Source: a bacterium
GTDB lineage: Bacteria > Krumholzibacteriota > Krumholzibacteriia > LZORAL124-64-63
Assembly: GCA_016719645.1 (NCBI GenBank)
Contig: JADJYS010000001.1
Location: forward strand, 1-64,000
Reading direction: 5' to 3'
Length of the DNA: 64,000 nt
The translations under genes and the position numbers were made by a program. This document shows positions 14,690 to 29,232 of this stretch, piece after piece. Position 1 is the stretch's first letter. Each line of letters begins with the position of its first letter. The notes under the pieces are model-generated. The model saw only the letters and a program-made list of their open reading frames with translations, had not been told where the DNA came from and made no database searches.

Positions 14690-15981
14690 TCCCCGACCTG
14701 CTGCAGGGGCGACGTCCGCCGCGACACCGCGTCCAGCACCGACTTCGGGCTGTACTCCCGCTTCGTCAGCCGCCGCACGACGAACACCGTGACGTCGTCC
14801 TCCCAGGACGCGTTGCTGCCGAAGACGCGCACCGACTCGATCAGCGCCGCCACGATCTCCGCCGCGTCGCGGTGCAGGTGGGCCTGCACGGTGGCGATGA
14901 CGCGGCCGACGCCGTACTCCTCGACGTCGGGCGGGTCGGCGTCGGGGTCGCGGCGCTTGCGCTCGATGAGGCCGTCGGTGAACATCACCAGCACCTCGCC
15001 CGGGTGGATGTTGGCGAAGCTGCGGCGGTAGGTGGCGTCGGGCAGGGGGCCCAGGACGGGCCCGTTGCTGGGCAGCTCGAAGACCTCGCCCGCGGTGCTG
15101 AACAGCAGGGGCGGGCAGTGCCCGCCGTTGACGAAGGACAGGCTGCCGGTCTCCTCCAGCTCCCCGTAGAACAGCGACACGAAGCGGCTGACCAGGCCGC
15201 TCTGGTGGATGACGCGGTTCAGCTTCTGGACCGTGGTGCTGATCTTGTGCTCCTCGGTCATGCCCATGCGCAGGCCGGTGACCACGTCGCGGGCCTGCAG
15301 CGCGGCGGGCAGGCCGTGGCCGCTGGCGTCGGCGATCGACAGGCAGAGGACGCCCGCCTCGACCTCCTGGGCGTCGTAGACGTCGCCGCCGACCTCCTCG
15401 GCGGGGATCGAGAGGGCGGCGAGGTCGAAGCCGGGCAGCTCGGGCAGGCGCCGCGGCAGCAGGCTCTGCTGGATCTGCTGGGCCTGCCGCAGCTGGTTCT
15501 CGAGGCTGCTCTGGCGCAGCTTCAGGCCGACGGCGGTGCGGATGGTCTCGAGGATGAAGTGCAGGTCGCCGTCGTCGTCGCCGCCGCCGCGGCGGATGCC
15601 GAAGCTCAGGATGTAGGCGGGCGCCTCGCCCACCAGCACGGCGGCGTAGTTGAAGTGGCTGAAGCGGTACTCGATCTCGGGGTCGAAGCCCGGGGAGTCC
15701 GGCGAGATCATCACCAGGCGGCGCTGCAGCAGGTCCTGGACCACGGGGTAGTCCCGCGACACGGTCAGGCCGGTGATGCTCTCGCCGTACTCCCCGACGC
15801 TCTCGATCAGGGTGAACTGGTCGTCCTGCTCGCGGTAGAGGCGGCCGCTCTCGATGCCGTACTGCTCGGCGCAGACGGCGACGATCTGCCGCAGCGTCTC
15901 GCGCAGCATGTCCTCGGCCGAGCGCGAGGCGTCGATGCCGCGCAGGACGTCTTCGATGTTCCGGTAGAACTTCTTGTCCAC
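14686..15981 (-). CDS. GAF-like sensor fused to SpoIIE-type PP2C phosphatase
   Basis: A 431-residue cytoplasmic signalling protein. Residues about 10-170 look like a GAF domain (ETLRQIVAVCAEQYGIESGRLY...). A short coiled linker (LENQLRQAQQIQQSLLPRRLPELPG) leads to the PP2C SpoIIE/RsbU domain, with the metal motifs EEVGGDVYDA, IADASGHGLPAAL, VNGGHCPPLL, FTDGLIERKR and ASWEDDVTVFVVR. Such enzymes dephosphorylate anti-sigma-factor antagonists, but no STAS or RsbW-like partner is in the window. GTG 15981 has GGAGA upstream. It is divergent from the MoxR operon. Confidence 0.9.
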   Translation of the reverse strand: MDKKFYRNIEDVLRGIDASRSAEDMLRETLRQIVAVCAEQYGIESGRLYREQDDQFTLIESVGEYGESITGLTVSRDYPVVQDLLQRRLVMISPDSPGFDPEIEYRFSHFNYAAVLVGEAPAYILSFGIRRGGGDDDGDLHFILETIRTAVGLKLRQSSLENQLRQAQQIQQSLLPRRLPELPGFDLAALSIPAEEVGGDVYDAQEVEAGVLCLSIADASGHGLPAALQARDVVTGLRMGMTEEHKISTTVQKLNRVIHQSGLVSRFVSLFYGELEETGSLSFVNGGHCPPLLFSTAGEVFELPSNGPVLGPLPDATYRRSFANIHPGEVLVMFTDGLIERKRRDPDADPPDVEEYGVGRVIATVQAHLHRDAAEIVAALIESVRVFGSNASWEDDVTVFVVRRLTKREYSPKSVLDAVSRRTSPLQQVGD

Positions 15982-16064
15982 GTCGTCTCCAGGTTGGGGG
16001 CGCCTTCAGGATCACCGCGCGCGGCCGCCGCCGCAACCACGAATTGCGTGAAAAAACGGCGCGG

Positions 16065-16093
16065 TTGAGACGGCGCCCGTCCTCGCCTACATT
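16065..16093 (+). promoter_or_regulatory. Putative promoter of the MoxR module
   Basis: TTGAGA (16065-16070), 17-nt spacer, TACATT (16088-16093), 60 nt before the moxR-like start. Confidence 0.5.
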
Positions 16094-16153
16094 GGACGGG
16101 TCCGGATCCGGCGCACCGCCGGCGCCGGCGCGATCCCCGACCCGACGGAGGCG

Positions 16154-17136
<983 letters not shown>

Positions 17137-17140
<4 letters not shown>

Positions 17141-18033
17141 CCACGGCGCCGATCTCGCCGGCCGAGTTCGCCGCGCTGGGCCGCCTGGACCTGATCGCGC
17201 GCCTGGTCGTCGAGGGCTTCCTGGTCGGCCTGCACCGCAGCCCCTTCCACGGCTTCTCCTCGGAGTTCGCCGAGTACCGGGCCTGCTTCCCGGGCGAGCC
17301 GGTCACCCACGTCGACTGGCGCGTCTACGCCAAGAGCGACCGCCTCTACCGCAAGGTCTTCAGCGAGGAGACCAACCTGCGGGCCACCCTGCTGGTCGAC
17401 TGCTCGGCCAGCATGGGCTACGGTTCGGACCCGGCCCGGCCGACGAAGCTGGCCTACGCGCGGCTGCTCGCGGCCAGCCTGGCGCGCCTGCTGCTGCGGC
17501 AGAACGACGCCGTGGGGCTGGAGCTGTTCGACAGCCGCCGGCTGGGGTCGGTGCCGGCCCGCGCCGTCCGCCGGCAGCTCTTCGAGATCCTCAAGCACCT
17601 CGACGACCTGCCCGCCGGCCGCGCCACCGCGCTGGGCCCGGTCCTGCACGAGGTGGCCGAGCGGCTGCCGCGGCGCGGCCTGGTGGTGCTGATCTCCGAC
17701 CTGATGGACTCCCCGGCGGAGGTCGCCGACGGGCTGCGCCACTTCCGCCACCGCGGGCACGAGGTGATCGTCATCCAGGTGCTGGACCCGCGCGAGCTGG
17801 ACCTGGACTTCAGGGGGGAGGCGCGCTTCCGCGACCTGGAGCGGCCCGACCGCACCCTGCGCCTGGAGCCGGCCCACGCCCGCGCGGCCTACCGCGAGCG
17901 CTTCGAGGCCTGGCGCGGCGAGGTGCGCGGGGCGTGCCGCCGCGAGCGCATCGACCTGGTCGAGGCGACGACCGACACCCCGTTCGACCGCGCCCTGCTC
18001 GCGTACCTCTCCAAGCGGCGCCGGCTGGCCTGA
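17137..18033 (+). CDS. DUF58 protein with a VWA-like fold
   Basis: A 298-residue protein starting at GTG 17137 inside the end of the moxR-like gene. The DUF58 signature region HGFSSEFAEYRACFPGEPVTHVDWRVYAKSDRLYRK (residues ~38-73) is followed by LLVDCSASMGYG, a MIDAS-like DxSxS motif, and by VVLISDLMDSPAEV. MoxR-DUF58-VWA clusters are widespread. The DUF58 protein is thought to be a MoxR client involved in envelope or metal-cofactor assembly, but the substrate is unknown. The next gene starts 15 nt downstream. Confidence 0.92.
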
Positions 18034-18048
18034 TCGGAGCATGACGAC

Positions 18049-20181
18049 GTGCCGCTGAGCTTCCTGAACCCGGGCCTGCTGTTCGGCGCTGCGGCCGCGG
18101 CGGTGCCGCTGCTGCTGCACCTGCTGCAGCGGCGGCGCGTGCGCGAGATCGCCTTCAGCGACCTGCGCTTCCTCGAGGAGGTCAAGGCCCGCCGCTCGCG
18201 CGCGCTCGGGGTGCGGCGCTGGCTGCTGCTGCTGCTGCGGATGCTGGCGATCCTGCTGGTCGTCGCCGCGGCGGCCGGGCCGCGGCTGGGCGGCCGGGAC
18301 GGGGCCGCGCCGGCGCCGGCCGCGCTGCTGGTGGTGCTGGACACCAGCGCGAGCATGCGCACCGAGCAGGACCGCGGCACGCGCTTCGACGCCGCGCTCG
18401 CCGCGGCGGCCGACGCCGTGGCCACCCTGCCGGCCGGGGCCGTGGTCCAGGTCGTGCTCGCGGGGCCGCGGCCGCGCGCCGTGTTCAACGGCTGGACCGG
18501 CGCCGGCGCCGGGGCGGCCGCGGCCCTGCGCGCCGTGACGCCCACCGACGGGGCGGGCGACGCGGCGGCCGCGCTGGCCGAGGCCGCCGCGTGGGTCGCC
18601 GAGGCGCCGCAGCGGCCGGTGTCGCTGCTGCTGATCTCCGACCTGCAGGCCTGCGCCTGGGACGATGCCGCGCTCGCCGACGCGGCGCGGGCCCTGGCCG
18701 CCGCGGGCGGGGCCCGGCTCTCGCTGCTGGCGGTGGGGGAGCCCCGGGTCGCCGGCGGCGTCGCGCTGGTGCGCACGCCGCTGCGGGCGCTGCGCGCCGG
18801 CGAGGCCGTGCAGGTCGAGGCCGACGTGCGCGTCGGCCATCCCGGGCAGGTGTGGCGCCTGGAACTGGACGGCCGCCTGGTCGCCGAGGCGGCGAGCGCG
18901 GCGTCGCCCGGGGAGACCGACCGCCTCGTCTTCGCCTTCGCGGCGCCGGCGGCCGGGCTGCACCGCGGCCTGGTCGCCACCGCGGCCGACCGCTTCCCCG
19001 TGGACGATGCGCGGCCCTTCCTGCTCGAGGTCCGCGACCGCCTCGAGGTGCTGATCGTCCACGGCGCCGACGCCGGGGCGGCCGGGCGCGGCGGCTGGCG
19101 CTACTGGGCCAACGCCCTGGCGCCGGGCGGCGCGGCGGGCGGCGCGGACGAGCTCCACCACGTGCGCGACCGCGGCGTCGCCGACGTGGCCGACGGCGAC
19201 CTCGCCGCCGCCGACGCGGTCCTGCTGGTGGACCCCGGGCCGCTCGGGCGGCGGCTGCAGGCGGCGGTCGTCGAGCGGCTGGAGCGCGACGGCGGCGTCG
19301 CCCTGTTCGCCGGCGACCCGGCCGACGCCGGGGAACTGGGACGCACGCTGCTGCCGGCGCTGGGCCTGGCCGCGCCCACGGCCTACCGGGTGCACGGGAC
19401 CGCCGGAGCCCAGCGGGCCGTGGTGACCGCCCCGCAACACCCGCTCTTCGACGGCCTGCCGGCCGACGCCCTCGCGACGCTGACGCGCGCGCAGTGGCGG
19501 CGCTACCACGCCCTGCCCGATTCCGGCTGCGAGGTGCTGCTGGCGACGAGCGGCGGCGACCCCCTGCTGGCGCTGGCGTCGCGCGCGCGCGGGCGGTTGC
19601 TGGTCGCGCCCTTCTCCACGCTGGACGACGCCACCGACCTGGCCCGCAACCCGATGTTCCCGCCCCTGGCCCGGCGCCTGGCGGCCTTCCTGGCCGGCGG
19701 CGGCCGCTTCGCGGCCGACGAGGCCGGCGCCGCGCCGGCGGTCGCGCTGCCCGACGCCGCCGGCGCGGGCGCCGAGGGCGGCGGCGACGCCCTGGCCGGC
19801 CCGGCGCTGCTCTACCGGGCCCGGCCCGGCGCGCCCGCCGAGGTCCTGCCCGCCCGCTTCGGCTGGCGGGGCGGCCGCGGTTTCGTGGCGGGGGAACCGG
19901 CGTCGCGGCAGGGCTTCTACACGTTCGTCGCGGGCGGCGACACCCTGGGGGAGGCCGTCCTGACGATGCCGGCGGCGGAAGGGGAGGCGGCGCTGCTGAC
20001 CGCCGCCGAGGCCGCGGCGCGCCTGGCGGCGGCGGGCCTGCCGGGGGCCGGGATCCTGGCCGCGGCGCCGGACGGCCGGATCGCCGCGGCGGCGGCGGGC
20101 CGCGACCTCGCGCCCTGGCTGCTGGGCCTGGCCGTGCTGGTCCTGCTGGCCGAGACGCGGCTGTCCCGCCGCGCCGCCTGA
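18049..20181 (+). CDS. BatA-like membrane protein with a VWA domain
   Basis: A 710-residue protein starting at GTG 18049 (GGAG 9 nt upstream). The N terminus matches the aerotolerance-regulator N-terminal domain: FLNPGLLFGAAAAAVPLLLHLLQ as the first helix, then AFSDLRFLEEVKARRSRALG and a second helix WLLLLLRMLAILLVVAAAA. A VWA domain follows (LLVVLDTSASMRTEQD, MIDAS DxSxS near residue 97). A long periplasmic region resembles a class I glutamine amidotransferase-like fold, and a last helix (APWLLGLAVLVLLAE) is near the C terminus. It completes the MoxR module. A related DUF4159/DUF4175 set lies at 47165-54621. Confidence 0.85.
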   Translation: MPLSFLNPGLLFGAAAAAVPLLLHLLQRRRVREIAFSDLRFLEEVKARRSRALGVRRWLLLLLRMLAILLVVAAAAGPRLGGRDGAAPAPAALLVVLDTSASMRTEQDRGTRFDAALAAAADAVATLPAGAVVQVVLAGPRPRAVFNGWTGAGAGAAAALRAVTPTDGAGDAAAALAEAAAWVAEAPQRPVSLLLISDLQACAWDDAALADAARALAAAGGARLSLLAVGEPRVAGGVALVRTPLRALRAGEAVQVEADVRVGHPGQVWRLELDGRLVAEAASAASPGETDRLVFAFAAPAAGLHRGLVATAADRFPVDDARPFLLEVRDRLEVLIVHGADAGAAGRGGWRYWANALAPGGAAGGADELHHVRDRGVADVADGDLAAADAVLLVDPGPLGRRLQAAVVERLERDGGVALFAGDPADAGELGRTLLPALGLAAPTAYRVHGTAGAQRAVVTAPQHPLFDGLPADALATLTRAQWRRYHALPDSGCEVLLATSGGDPLLALASRARGRLLVAPFSTLDDATDLARNPMFPPLARRLAAFLAGGGRFAADEAGAAPAVALPDAAGAGAEGGGDALAGPALLYRARPGAPAEVLPARFGWRGGRGFVAGEPASRQGFYTFVAGGDTLGEAVLTMPAAEGEAALLTAAEAAARLAAAGLPGAGILAAAPDGRIAAAAAGRDLAPWLLGLAVLVLLAETRLSRRAA

Positions 20182-20205
20182 TCGGCGGCCGCGGCGCCCG
20201 CGGTC

Positions 20206-20233
20206 TTGATTCCGGCAGGCGATGGGTTACCCT
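20206..20233 (+). promoter_or_regulatory. Putative promoter of the nifU-nifS-mfd run
   Basis: TTGATT (20206-20211), 16-nt spacer, TACCCT (20228-20233), 65 nt before the nifU ATG. Confidence 0.45.
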
Positions 20234-20298
20234 TGTCCGCGGACGGGCACGCTCCGGATTCGCGGCCGGCCCGGCGCCGCCAACGCGAGGTCACCGCC

Positions 20299-21159
20299 AT
20301 GTGGGATTACTCCGAGAAGGTCCTCGACCACTTCATGAACCCGCGCAACGTGGGCGCGCTCGACGACGCCGACGGCGTCGGCGAGGTGGGCTCGATGGCC
20401 TGCGGCGACGCCCTGCGCCTGTGCTTCAAGCTCGACGCCGACGGCCGCATCGCCGACGCCCGCTTCCAGACCTTCGGCTGCGGCAGCGCGATCGCTTCGT
20501 CGTCGATGCTCACCGAGATGCTCAAGGGCCTGACCCTCGAGCAGGCGGCGCGCATCAGCAACGAGGACATCGCCCGCGAGCTCGACGGCCTGCCGCGCGA
20601 GAAGATGCACTGCTCGGTCATGGGCCGCGAGGCGCTCGAGGCCGCCATGATCGACTACTACCGCCGCCAGGGCCGCGAGGTGCCGTGCGGCCTGCTGGTC
20701 CAGGACGTCGAGATCTGCCACTGCTTCCAGGTCAGCCGCGAGACGATCGTCAAGACGATCCGCCAGTACCGCCTGCGCGAGATCGAGGACGTCACCCACT
20801 ACACCAAGGCCGGCGGCGGCTGCACGGCCTGCCACCACGACATCCGCCACCTCATCGAGGAGGTCTGGCAGGAGCTCGAGGCCGCGCCCGCGGGCCTGGT
20901 GCAGGTCGAGCTGCCCGCGGCCGGCGACGAGCGGTCCCGGCAGATCCGCGAGGTGCTCGAGAACGACATCGCCCGCGCCCTGCGCACCGACGGCGGCGAC
21001 ATCGAACTGGTCGCGATCCGGGGCCGCCGCGTCCACGTGAAGCTGACCGGCGCCTGCGCCAGCTGCCCCTCCTCCGGCGCCACCATCAAGGGCTGGGTCG
21101 AGCAGCAGCTGCGCGAGCACGTGAGCCCGGACCTCGAAGTCGTCGAGGAGAAGTCGTGA
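20299..21159 (+). CDS. nifU: Full-length NifU-type Fe-S cluster scaffold
   Basis: A 286-residue three-domain protein. The IscU-like N-terminal domain has Cys35 (ACGD), Cys61 (FGCGSAIASSS) and Cys105 (HCSV). The central BFD-like [2Fe-2S] domain has Cys140, Cys142, Cys175 and Cys178 (ICHCFQ, GGCTACHH). The C-terminal Nfu domain has Cys253 and Cys256 (GACASCPSS). These positions are within a few residues of Azotobacter NifU. No nitrogenase gene is nearby, and in many anaerobes NifU/NifS serve as the general Fe-S system, which is the likely role here. ATG 20299 follows GAGGT. It overlaps nifS as GTGA. Confidence 0.96.
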   Translation: MWDYSEKVLDHFMNPRNVGALDDADGVGEVGSMACGDALRLCFKLDADGRIADARFQTFGCGSAIASSSMLTEMLKGLTLEQAARISNEDIARELDGLPREKMHCSVMGREALEAAMIDYYRRQGREVPCGLLVQDVEICHCFQVSRETIVKTIRQYRLREIEDVTHYTKAGGGCTACHHDIRHLIEEVWQELEAAPAGLVQVELPAAGDERSRQIREVLENDIARALRTDGGDIELVAIRGRRVHVKLTGACASCPSSGATIKGWVEQQLREHVSPDLEVVEEKS

Positions 21160-22376
21160 CCTTCGACCTGCAGGAAGGCCTGCCGCCGCGCCCGCCCGAC
21201 GGGGTCTACCTCGACAACAACGCGACGACCCGCGTCGCGCCGGAAGTCGTCGAGGCCATGCTGCCCTACCTGACCGGCAACTACGGCAACCCCTCGAGCA
21301 TGCACGCCTTCGGCGCCGAGGCGGGCCGCGCCGTCGACCGCGCGCGCGTCCAGACGGCCGCGCTGCTCGGGGCCGCGCTGCCGGCGGAGGTCGTCTTCAC
21401 GGCGGGCGGCTCCGAGAGCGACAACCTCGCGATCGTCGGCACCCTGCGCGCCCACCCGGAGAAGCGCCACCTCGTGACCACGGCCGTGGAGCACCCGGCG
21501 GTGCTCGGCCTCTGCCGCGAGCTGCAGAGCCGGCAGGGCTTCGAGGTCGACTACCTGCCGGTGGACGGCCGCGGCAACCTGGACCCCGACGACCTGCGGC
21601 GCGCCCTGCGGCCCGACACCGCGCTGGTCAGCGTCATGGCGGCCAACAACGAGACCGGCGTGGTCTTCCCGGTCGAGGAGCTCGGCCGCATCGTCAAGGA
21701 GCACGGGGCCGTCTTCCACGTGGACGCCGTGCAGGCGGTCGGCAAGCTGCCGCTGGACATGTCGGCCTCGACGGTCGACCTGCTCTCGCTGTCGGGGCAC
21801 AAGCTGCACGCCTGCAAGGGCGTCGGCGCGCTGTACGTGCGGCGCGGCACCAAGCTGCGGCCGCTGATCGCCGGCGGCCACCAGGAGCGCGGCCGCCGCG
21901 CGGGCACCGAGAACGTGCCGGGGATCGTCGCCCTGGGCCGGGCCTGCGAGCTGGCGGCCGCCGGCCGCGAGGCCGAGCAGGTCGCCGTGCGGCGCCTGCG
22001 CGACCGCCTCGAGCGGGCCGTGCTGGCCGCCGTCCCGGACTGCCGCGTCAACGGGGACCCGCAGCAGCGCCTGCCCAACACCACGAACATCAGCTTCGAC
22101 TACATCGAGGGGGAGGGCATCCTGCTGCTGCTGGACCGCGCCGGCATCGCCGCTTCGAGCGGCTCGGCCTGCACCTCCGGCAGCCTCGAGCCGTCCCACG
22201 TCCTGAAGGCCATGGGGGTGCCCTTCATCGCCTCCCACGGCTCGATCCGCTTCTCGCTGAGCCGCTACACGACCGAGGAGGAGATCGACTACACGGCCGC
22301 CGCGTTGCCGCGCATCGTGGAGAGGCTGCGGGCGATCACCCCCTTCGGGAAGGAGCGCAAGACGTTCGGGAGCTGA
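21156..22376 (+). CDS. nifS: Cysteine desulfurase, NifS/IscS type
   Basis: PLP enzyme that passes sulfur from cysteine to the NifU scaffold. The 406-residue protein has YLDNNATTRVAPEV, TAVEHPAVL, ANNETGVVFPVEE, FHVDAVQAVGKL, SLSGHKLHACKG with PLP-binding Lys216, RAGTENVPG and the mobile loop SSGSACTSG with catalytic Cys339. GTG 21156 overlaps the nifU stop, so expression is coupled. The pairing with a three-domain NifU supports the NifS label, although the active-site loop alone also fits IscS. Confidence 0.95.
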   Translation: MTFDLQEGLPPRPPDGVYLDNNATTRVAPEVVEAMLPYLTGNYGNPSSMHAFGAEAGRAVDRARVQTAALLGAALPAEVVFTAGGSESDNLAIVGTLRAHPEKRHLVTTAVEHPAVLGLCRELQSRQGFEVDYLPVDGRGNLDPDDLRRALRPDTALVSVMAANNETGVVFPVEELGRIVKEHGAVFHVDAVQAVGKLPLDMSASTVDLLSLSGHKLHACKGVGALYVRRGTKLRPLIAGGHQERGRRAGTENVPGIVALGRACELAAAGREAEQVAVRRLRDRLERAVLAAVPDCRVNGDPQQRLPNTTNISFDYIEGEGILLLLDRAGIAASSGSACTSGSLEPSHVLKAMGVPFIASHGSIRFSLSRYTTEEEIDYTAAALPRIVERLRAITPFGKERKTFGS

Positions 22377-22397
22377 CCGCCCCGCCGTCGCCGCACC

Positions 22398-25954
<3,557 letters not shown>

Positions 25955-25958
<4 letters not shown>

Positions 25959-27766
25959 CCTCGAACGCACGCAGGCTCCTCGCCGCGGCCGCCGCGACGG
26001 CGGCGCTCGCGCTGGTCCTGGGAGCCGCCGGCTGCGGCGGCAAGTCCAAGAAACCGGCGGCGGGCGCCGACAAGGAGGACGGGCGCGTCGTGGTCAACGT
26101 CGGCGACCGCAAGGTCACGGCCGGCTACTACGTGTCCCGCCTGCAGAAGATGGCCCCGAACGACCTGCCGCGCGGCGAGCAGGGCCAGGCCGTCGACACC
26201 GGCACCGCCGAGGGGCGGCGCGCCTTCCTGGACGTCATCATCAACAAGGAACTGATGGTGCTCAAGGCCAGGGAGCTCGGCTACGACGAGCAGGAGGACG
26301 TCAAGAAGCTGATCGAGGCGGTCACCTACTACCAGTCGACCCAGGTGATGAAGACGGACCTCATCCAGAAGCCGGGCGAGGTCGTGCCGGACGAGGAGAT
26401 CGCGGCCTACCACGCGCGCCGCACGCAGGTCCGCCACTTCGAGTTCATCATCTGCAACTTCGAGGCCGACGCCGCCAAGGCCCGCCAGGCGATCCTGGAC
26501 GGCGGCCACTGGGACGCCGTCGCCGAGGAGTACAACGACGGCTCCCGCGGCCCCACCGACGACTACCGGATGCAGCTGCAGTACGGCACGGCCGACGACA
26601 TGTTCGAGCGCCCGCTCTTCGAGCTCGGGGTCGGCGAGGTCAGCCGCCCCATCGAGAGCGTGTACGGCTACTGGGTCGTGCGGCTGGACAGCGTGGCGAC
26701 CGTGCGCGAGCGCCCGCTGGACGACGAGTACCGCGAGCGCATCCGCGCGACGATCGCCCAGAAGCGGGCCAAGCTGCGCGAGGCGACCTTCCTCAAGGAG
26801 AGCCGCGAGCGCCACGAGTTCAAGTACGACGACGCCGCGCTGTGGATCGTCTTCAACGGCCTGCCCGAGGAGGAGGCCTACCTCGACCCCGCGACCCAGA
26901 AGCCCGTGGCGAAGGAGCTGCTGCGGCCGCTGGACGTGCCGGCGTCGGAGCTGGGCCGCTTCTTCTTCAGCGTCAAGTTCGACAAGGACGCGGCGCCCCA
27001 GGTCTGGACCATCGGCGACTACAAGGCCAAGTACGACGAGATGAGCGTCTTCCAGCGGCCGAAGCGCAACACCCTGCTCGGCGGCGTGAAGAACAAGCTC
27101 TTCGGCGACATGGTCGACCAGGGCCTCTGGGCCGCCGAGGCGCGCGAGCGCGGCTTCGACAAGGACCCGCGCGTGATCGCCGAGGCGAACGAGCGCAGCG
27201 AGCAGCACATGCTGTCGCTGTTCCACGACGAGGTCGTGAAGTACGACGAGCACGTGAGCATGGAGGCGATCCGCGCCCTCTACGACGAGAACCCGCAGGT
27301 CTACCGCGTCCCCGAGGAGCGCCGCGGGCGCATCCTGATGTGCGAGAGCCGGGAGGCGGCCGAGGCGGCGCGCGCCGAACTGGCCGGGGGACAGCCCTGG
27401 AGCGCCGTGTTCACGGCCCGCAACAAGTCCGCGGGCGGCACGCCCGAGGGCCAGATCACGATCAACGAGTTCGCCGAGTCGGCCGACCGCGACCAGCTCT
27501 TCGCCCTGGCGAAGCCCGGCGACGTCAGCGCGCCCTTCCCGTCGCACGACCGCTGGTGCGTGGTGATGCTCGACAACGTCACCCCCGGCCGCCAGCGGCC
27601 GGTCGACGAGGTGATCAACGAGGTCGGGGCCCGGGTCAAGCGCAAGCGCCAGGACGAGGCCCTGCAGGCCCTGCTGGCGCAGTGGCGCAACGAGTACCCG
27701 GTCAAGATCAACGAGCGCGTCCTGGACTCCCTGCCCTCCTGGGAGGAGCTGCAGGTCGCCAAGTAG
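25955..27766 (+). CDS. PpiC/SurA-like lipoprotein, putative periplasmic peptidyl-prolyl isomerase
   Basis: A 603-residue protein with a lipoprotein signal (ALALVLGAAGC, Cys27) starting at ATG 25955 after AAGGAG. It has a SurA/PrsA-type N domain (INKELMVLKARELGYDEQEDVKKL). A first parvulin-like domain covers residues ~140-250 (VRHFEFIICNFEADAAKARQ, VAEEYNDGSRG, LFELGVGEVSRPIESVYGYWVVRL). A second, more diverged one covers ~440-560 (GRILMCESREAAEAARAE, LFALAKPGDVSAPFPSHDRWCVVML). It probably assists folding of exported proteins. A similar gene follows after a hairpin. The encoded outer-membrane barrel downstream could be a client, which is inference. Confidence 0.82.
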
Positions 27767-27789
27767 CGCCGGACGCCCTGGGGTGTCGC

Positions 27790-27823
27790 GGGCGCCGGGG
27801 GGAGGCTCTCCCCGGCGCCCCCC
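27790..27823 (+). terminator. Hairpin between the two PpiC-type genes
   Basis: An 11-bp perfect stem (27790-27800 with 27810-27820), 9-nt loop, then CCCTTT. The short T run makes it a weak intrinsic terminator or a processing/stability element. Confidence 0.5.
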
Positions 27824-27840
27824 TTTGAAAGGAAGCAGGC

Positions 27841-29201
27841 ATGAAGGCATCGCGGCGATGGATGGCGGCGGCGGCCCTGGCGCTGGCGGCCGGCGCGGCG
27901 TCGGCGGGCGTGACGACGGCGGCGGCCCAGGAAGCGGCGGTCCCGGAGACGGCGGCCCCGGCGGCGGCGGCCCGGCCACCCTCGAGCTCGTCGACCGCAT
28001 CCTGGTCGTCGTGGACGAGGAGGCGATCCTGCAGAGCGACCTCGAGCGCGAGATCGCCCTCTACCACCTCGAGGCCCGCAACATGGGGGCCCCGGACGAC
28101 AAGGACGAGGCCGCGGTGCGCGCCGAGGTCCTCGACCGGCTGATCGAGAGCAAGCTCATCATCGCGGCGGCCCGCCGCGAGGAGATCGAGATCGGCGAGG
28201 AGTCGGTGGACCGGGAGGTCCAGGCCAACATCGACCAGCTCGTGCGCTACTACGGCTCGCAGGCGCGCCTCGAGGCGGAGCTGGCGAACAACGCGATGAC
28301 CCTGGACGACTACCGCCGCCGCTCCGCCTCGCAGCTGCGCGACCAGCACTACATGCGGGCCGTGGTCAACCGCTTCATCCGGCCCGGCATCGAGGTGCGC
28401 GAGGAGGAGGTCGAGGCCTACTACGCGGACCACCGCGACGAGGTCCCCGCGGCGCCCGACACCCTCGCCCTCTCGAACATCCTGATCGCCGTGCAGCCCT
28501 CGGCGGAGGTGCAGCAGGAGCTGCAGGCCAAGCTCGGGGCCGTGATGCAGGAGCTCGGGCGCGGCGACGCCTTCGCCGCGGTCGCCGACCGGCACGACGA
28601 GGGCCCCGGCGCCGGCGGCCGCATCGGCCTGGTCCGCCCGGGCGACCTGTTCAGCCGCGCGCTCGAGGACGCCGTGTTCTCGCTGCAGGAGGGGGAGACC
28701 GGCCAGCCCGTGGTCACCGAGCGCGGCCTGCACATCGTCCACGTGGACAAGGTCGGGCCGGAGGGGCGCGAGATCAGCCAGATCTTCTTCCCGATCGCGG
28801 TGACCGAGGCCGACGTCGCCCGCGCGCGGGCCGAGGCCGAGGCCGCCCGCGCGCGCCTGGCGGCCGGCGAGCCCTTCGCCAAGGTGGCCGTCGAGGTCAG
28901 CGTCGACGCCGGCTCCGCCGCGCGCGGCGGCGAGCTCGGCACCTTCGCCCTGGACGACCTCTCGCCGACCATCCGCGAGAAGCTGGCCGACGCCGCGGCC
29001 GGCACGGTCACGGAGCCCTTCCTGACCCCGGCCGGCTTCTACATCTTCCTGGTGCGCGAGCGGACGGCCGGCGCGCGCGCGGGCTTCGAGGACCTGCGCG
29101 AGCAGGTGCGCCAGGCCGTCGAGGCGCAGAAGCTGCAGGCGGCCCTGGCCGTCTACGTCGAGGGGCTGCGGACGCGCTTCGCGGTCGACCGCAAGGACTG
29201 A
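27841..29201 (+). CDS. Periplasmic SurA-like peptidyl-prolyl isomerase (frameshifted near the N terminus)
   Basis: ATG 27841 has AAGGAAGCAGG upstream and begins a signal peptide (MAAAALALAAGAASAG). The rest, about 410 residues from LELVDRILVVVDEEAI, is in another frame. One base is missing within the G/C triplet repeats at about 27950-27985, probably an assembly error. The SurA-type N domain (LDRLIESKLIIAAARREE, DREVQANIDQLVRYYGS) is followed by two parvulin domains (LALSNILIAVQPSAEV...GLHIVHVDKV and ISQIFFPIAVTEADVA...GFYIFLVRERT). The order N domain, P1, P2 resembles SurA, the outer-membrane protein chaperone. It follows another PpiC-type gene and precedes holB. Confidence 0.85.
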
Positions 29202-29232
29202 GACCCGGCGCCCGCCGGAGGGAGGCCGTCGC

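Noticed and set aside
20299..22376. Nitrogen fixation inferred from nifU and nifS
   Set aside because: No nitrogenase structural or cofactor genes occur in the window; these genes commonly serve general Fe-S assembly.
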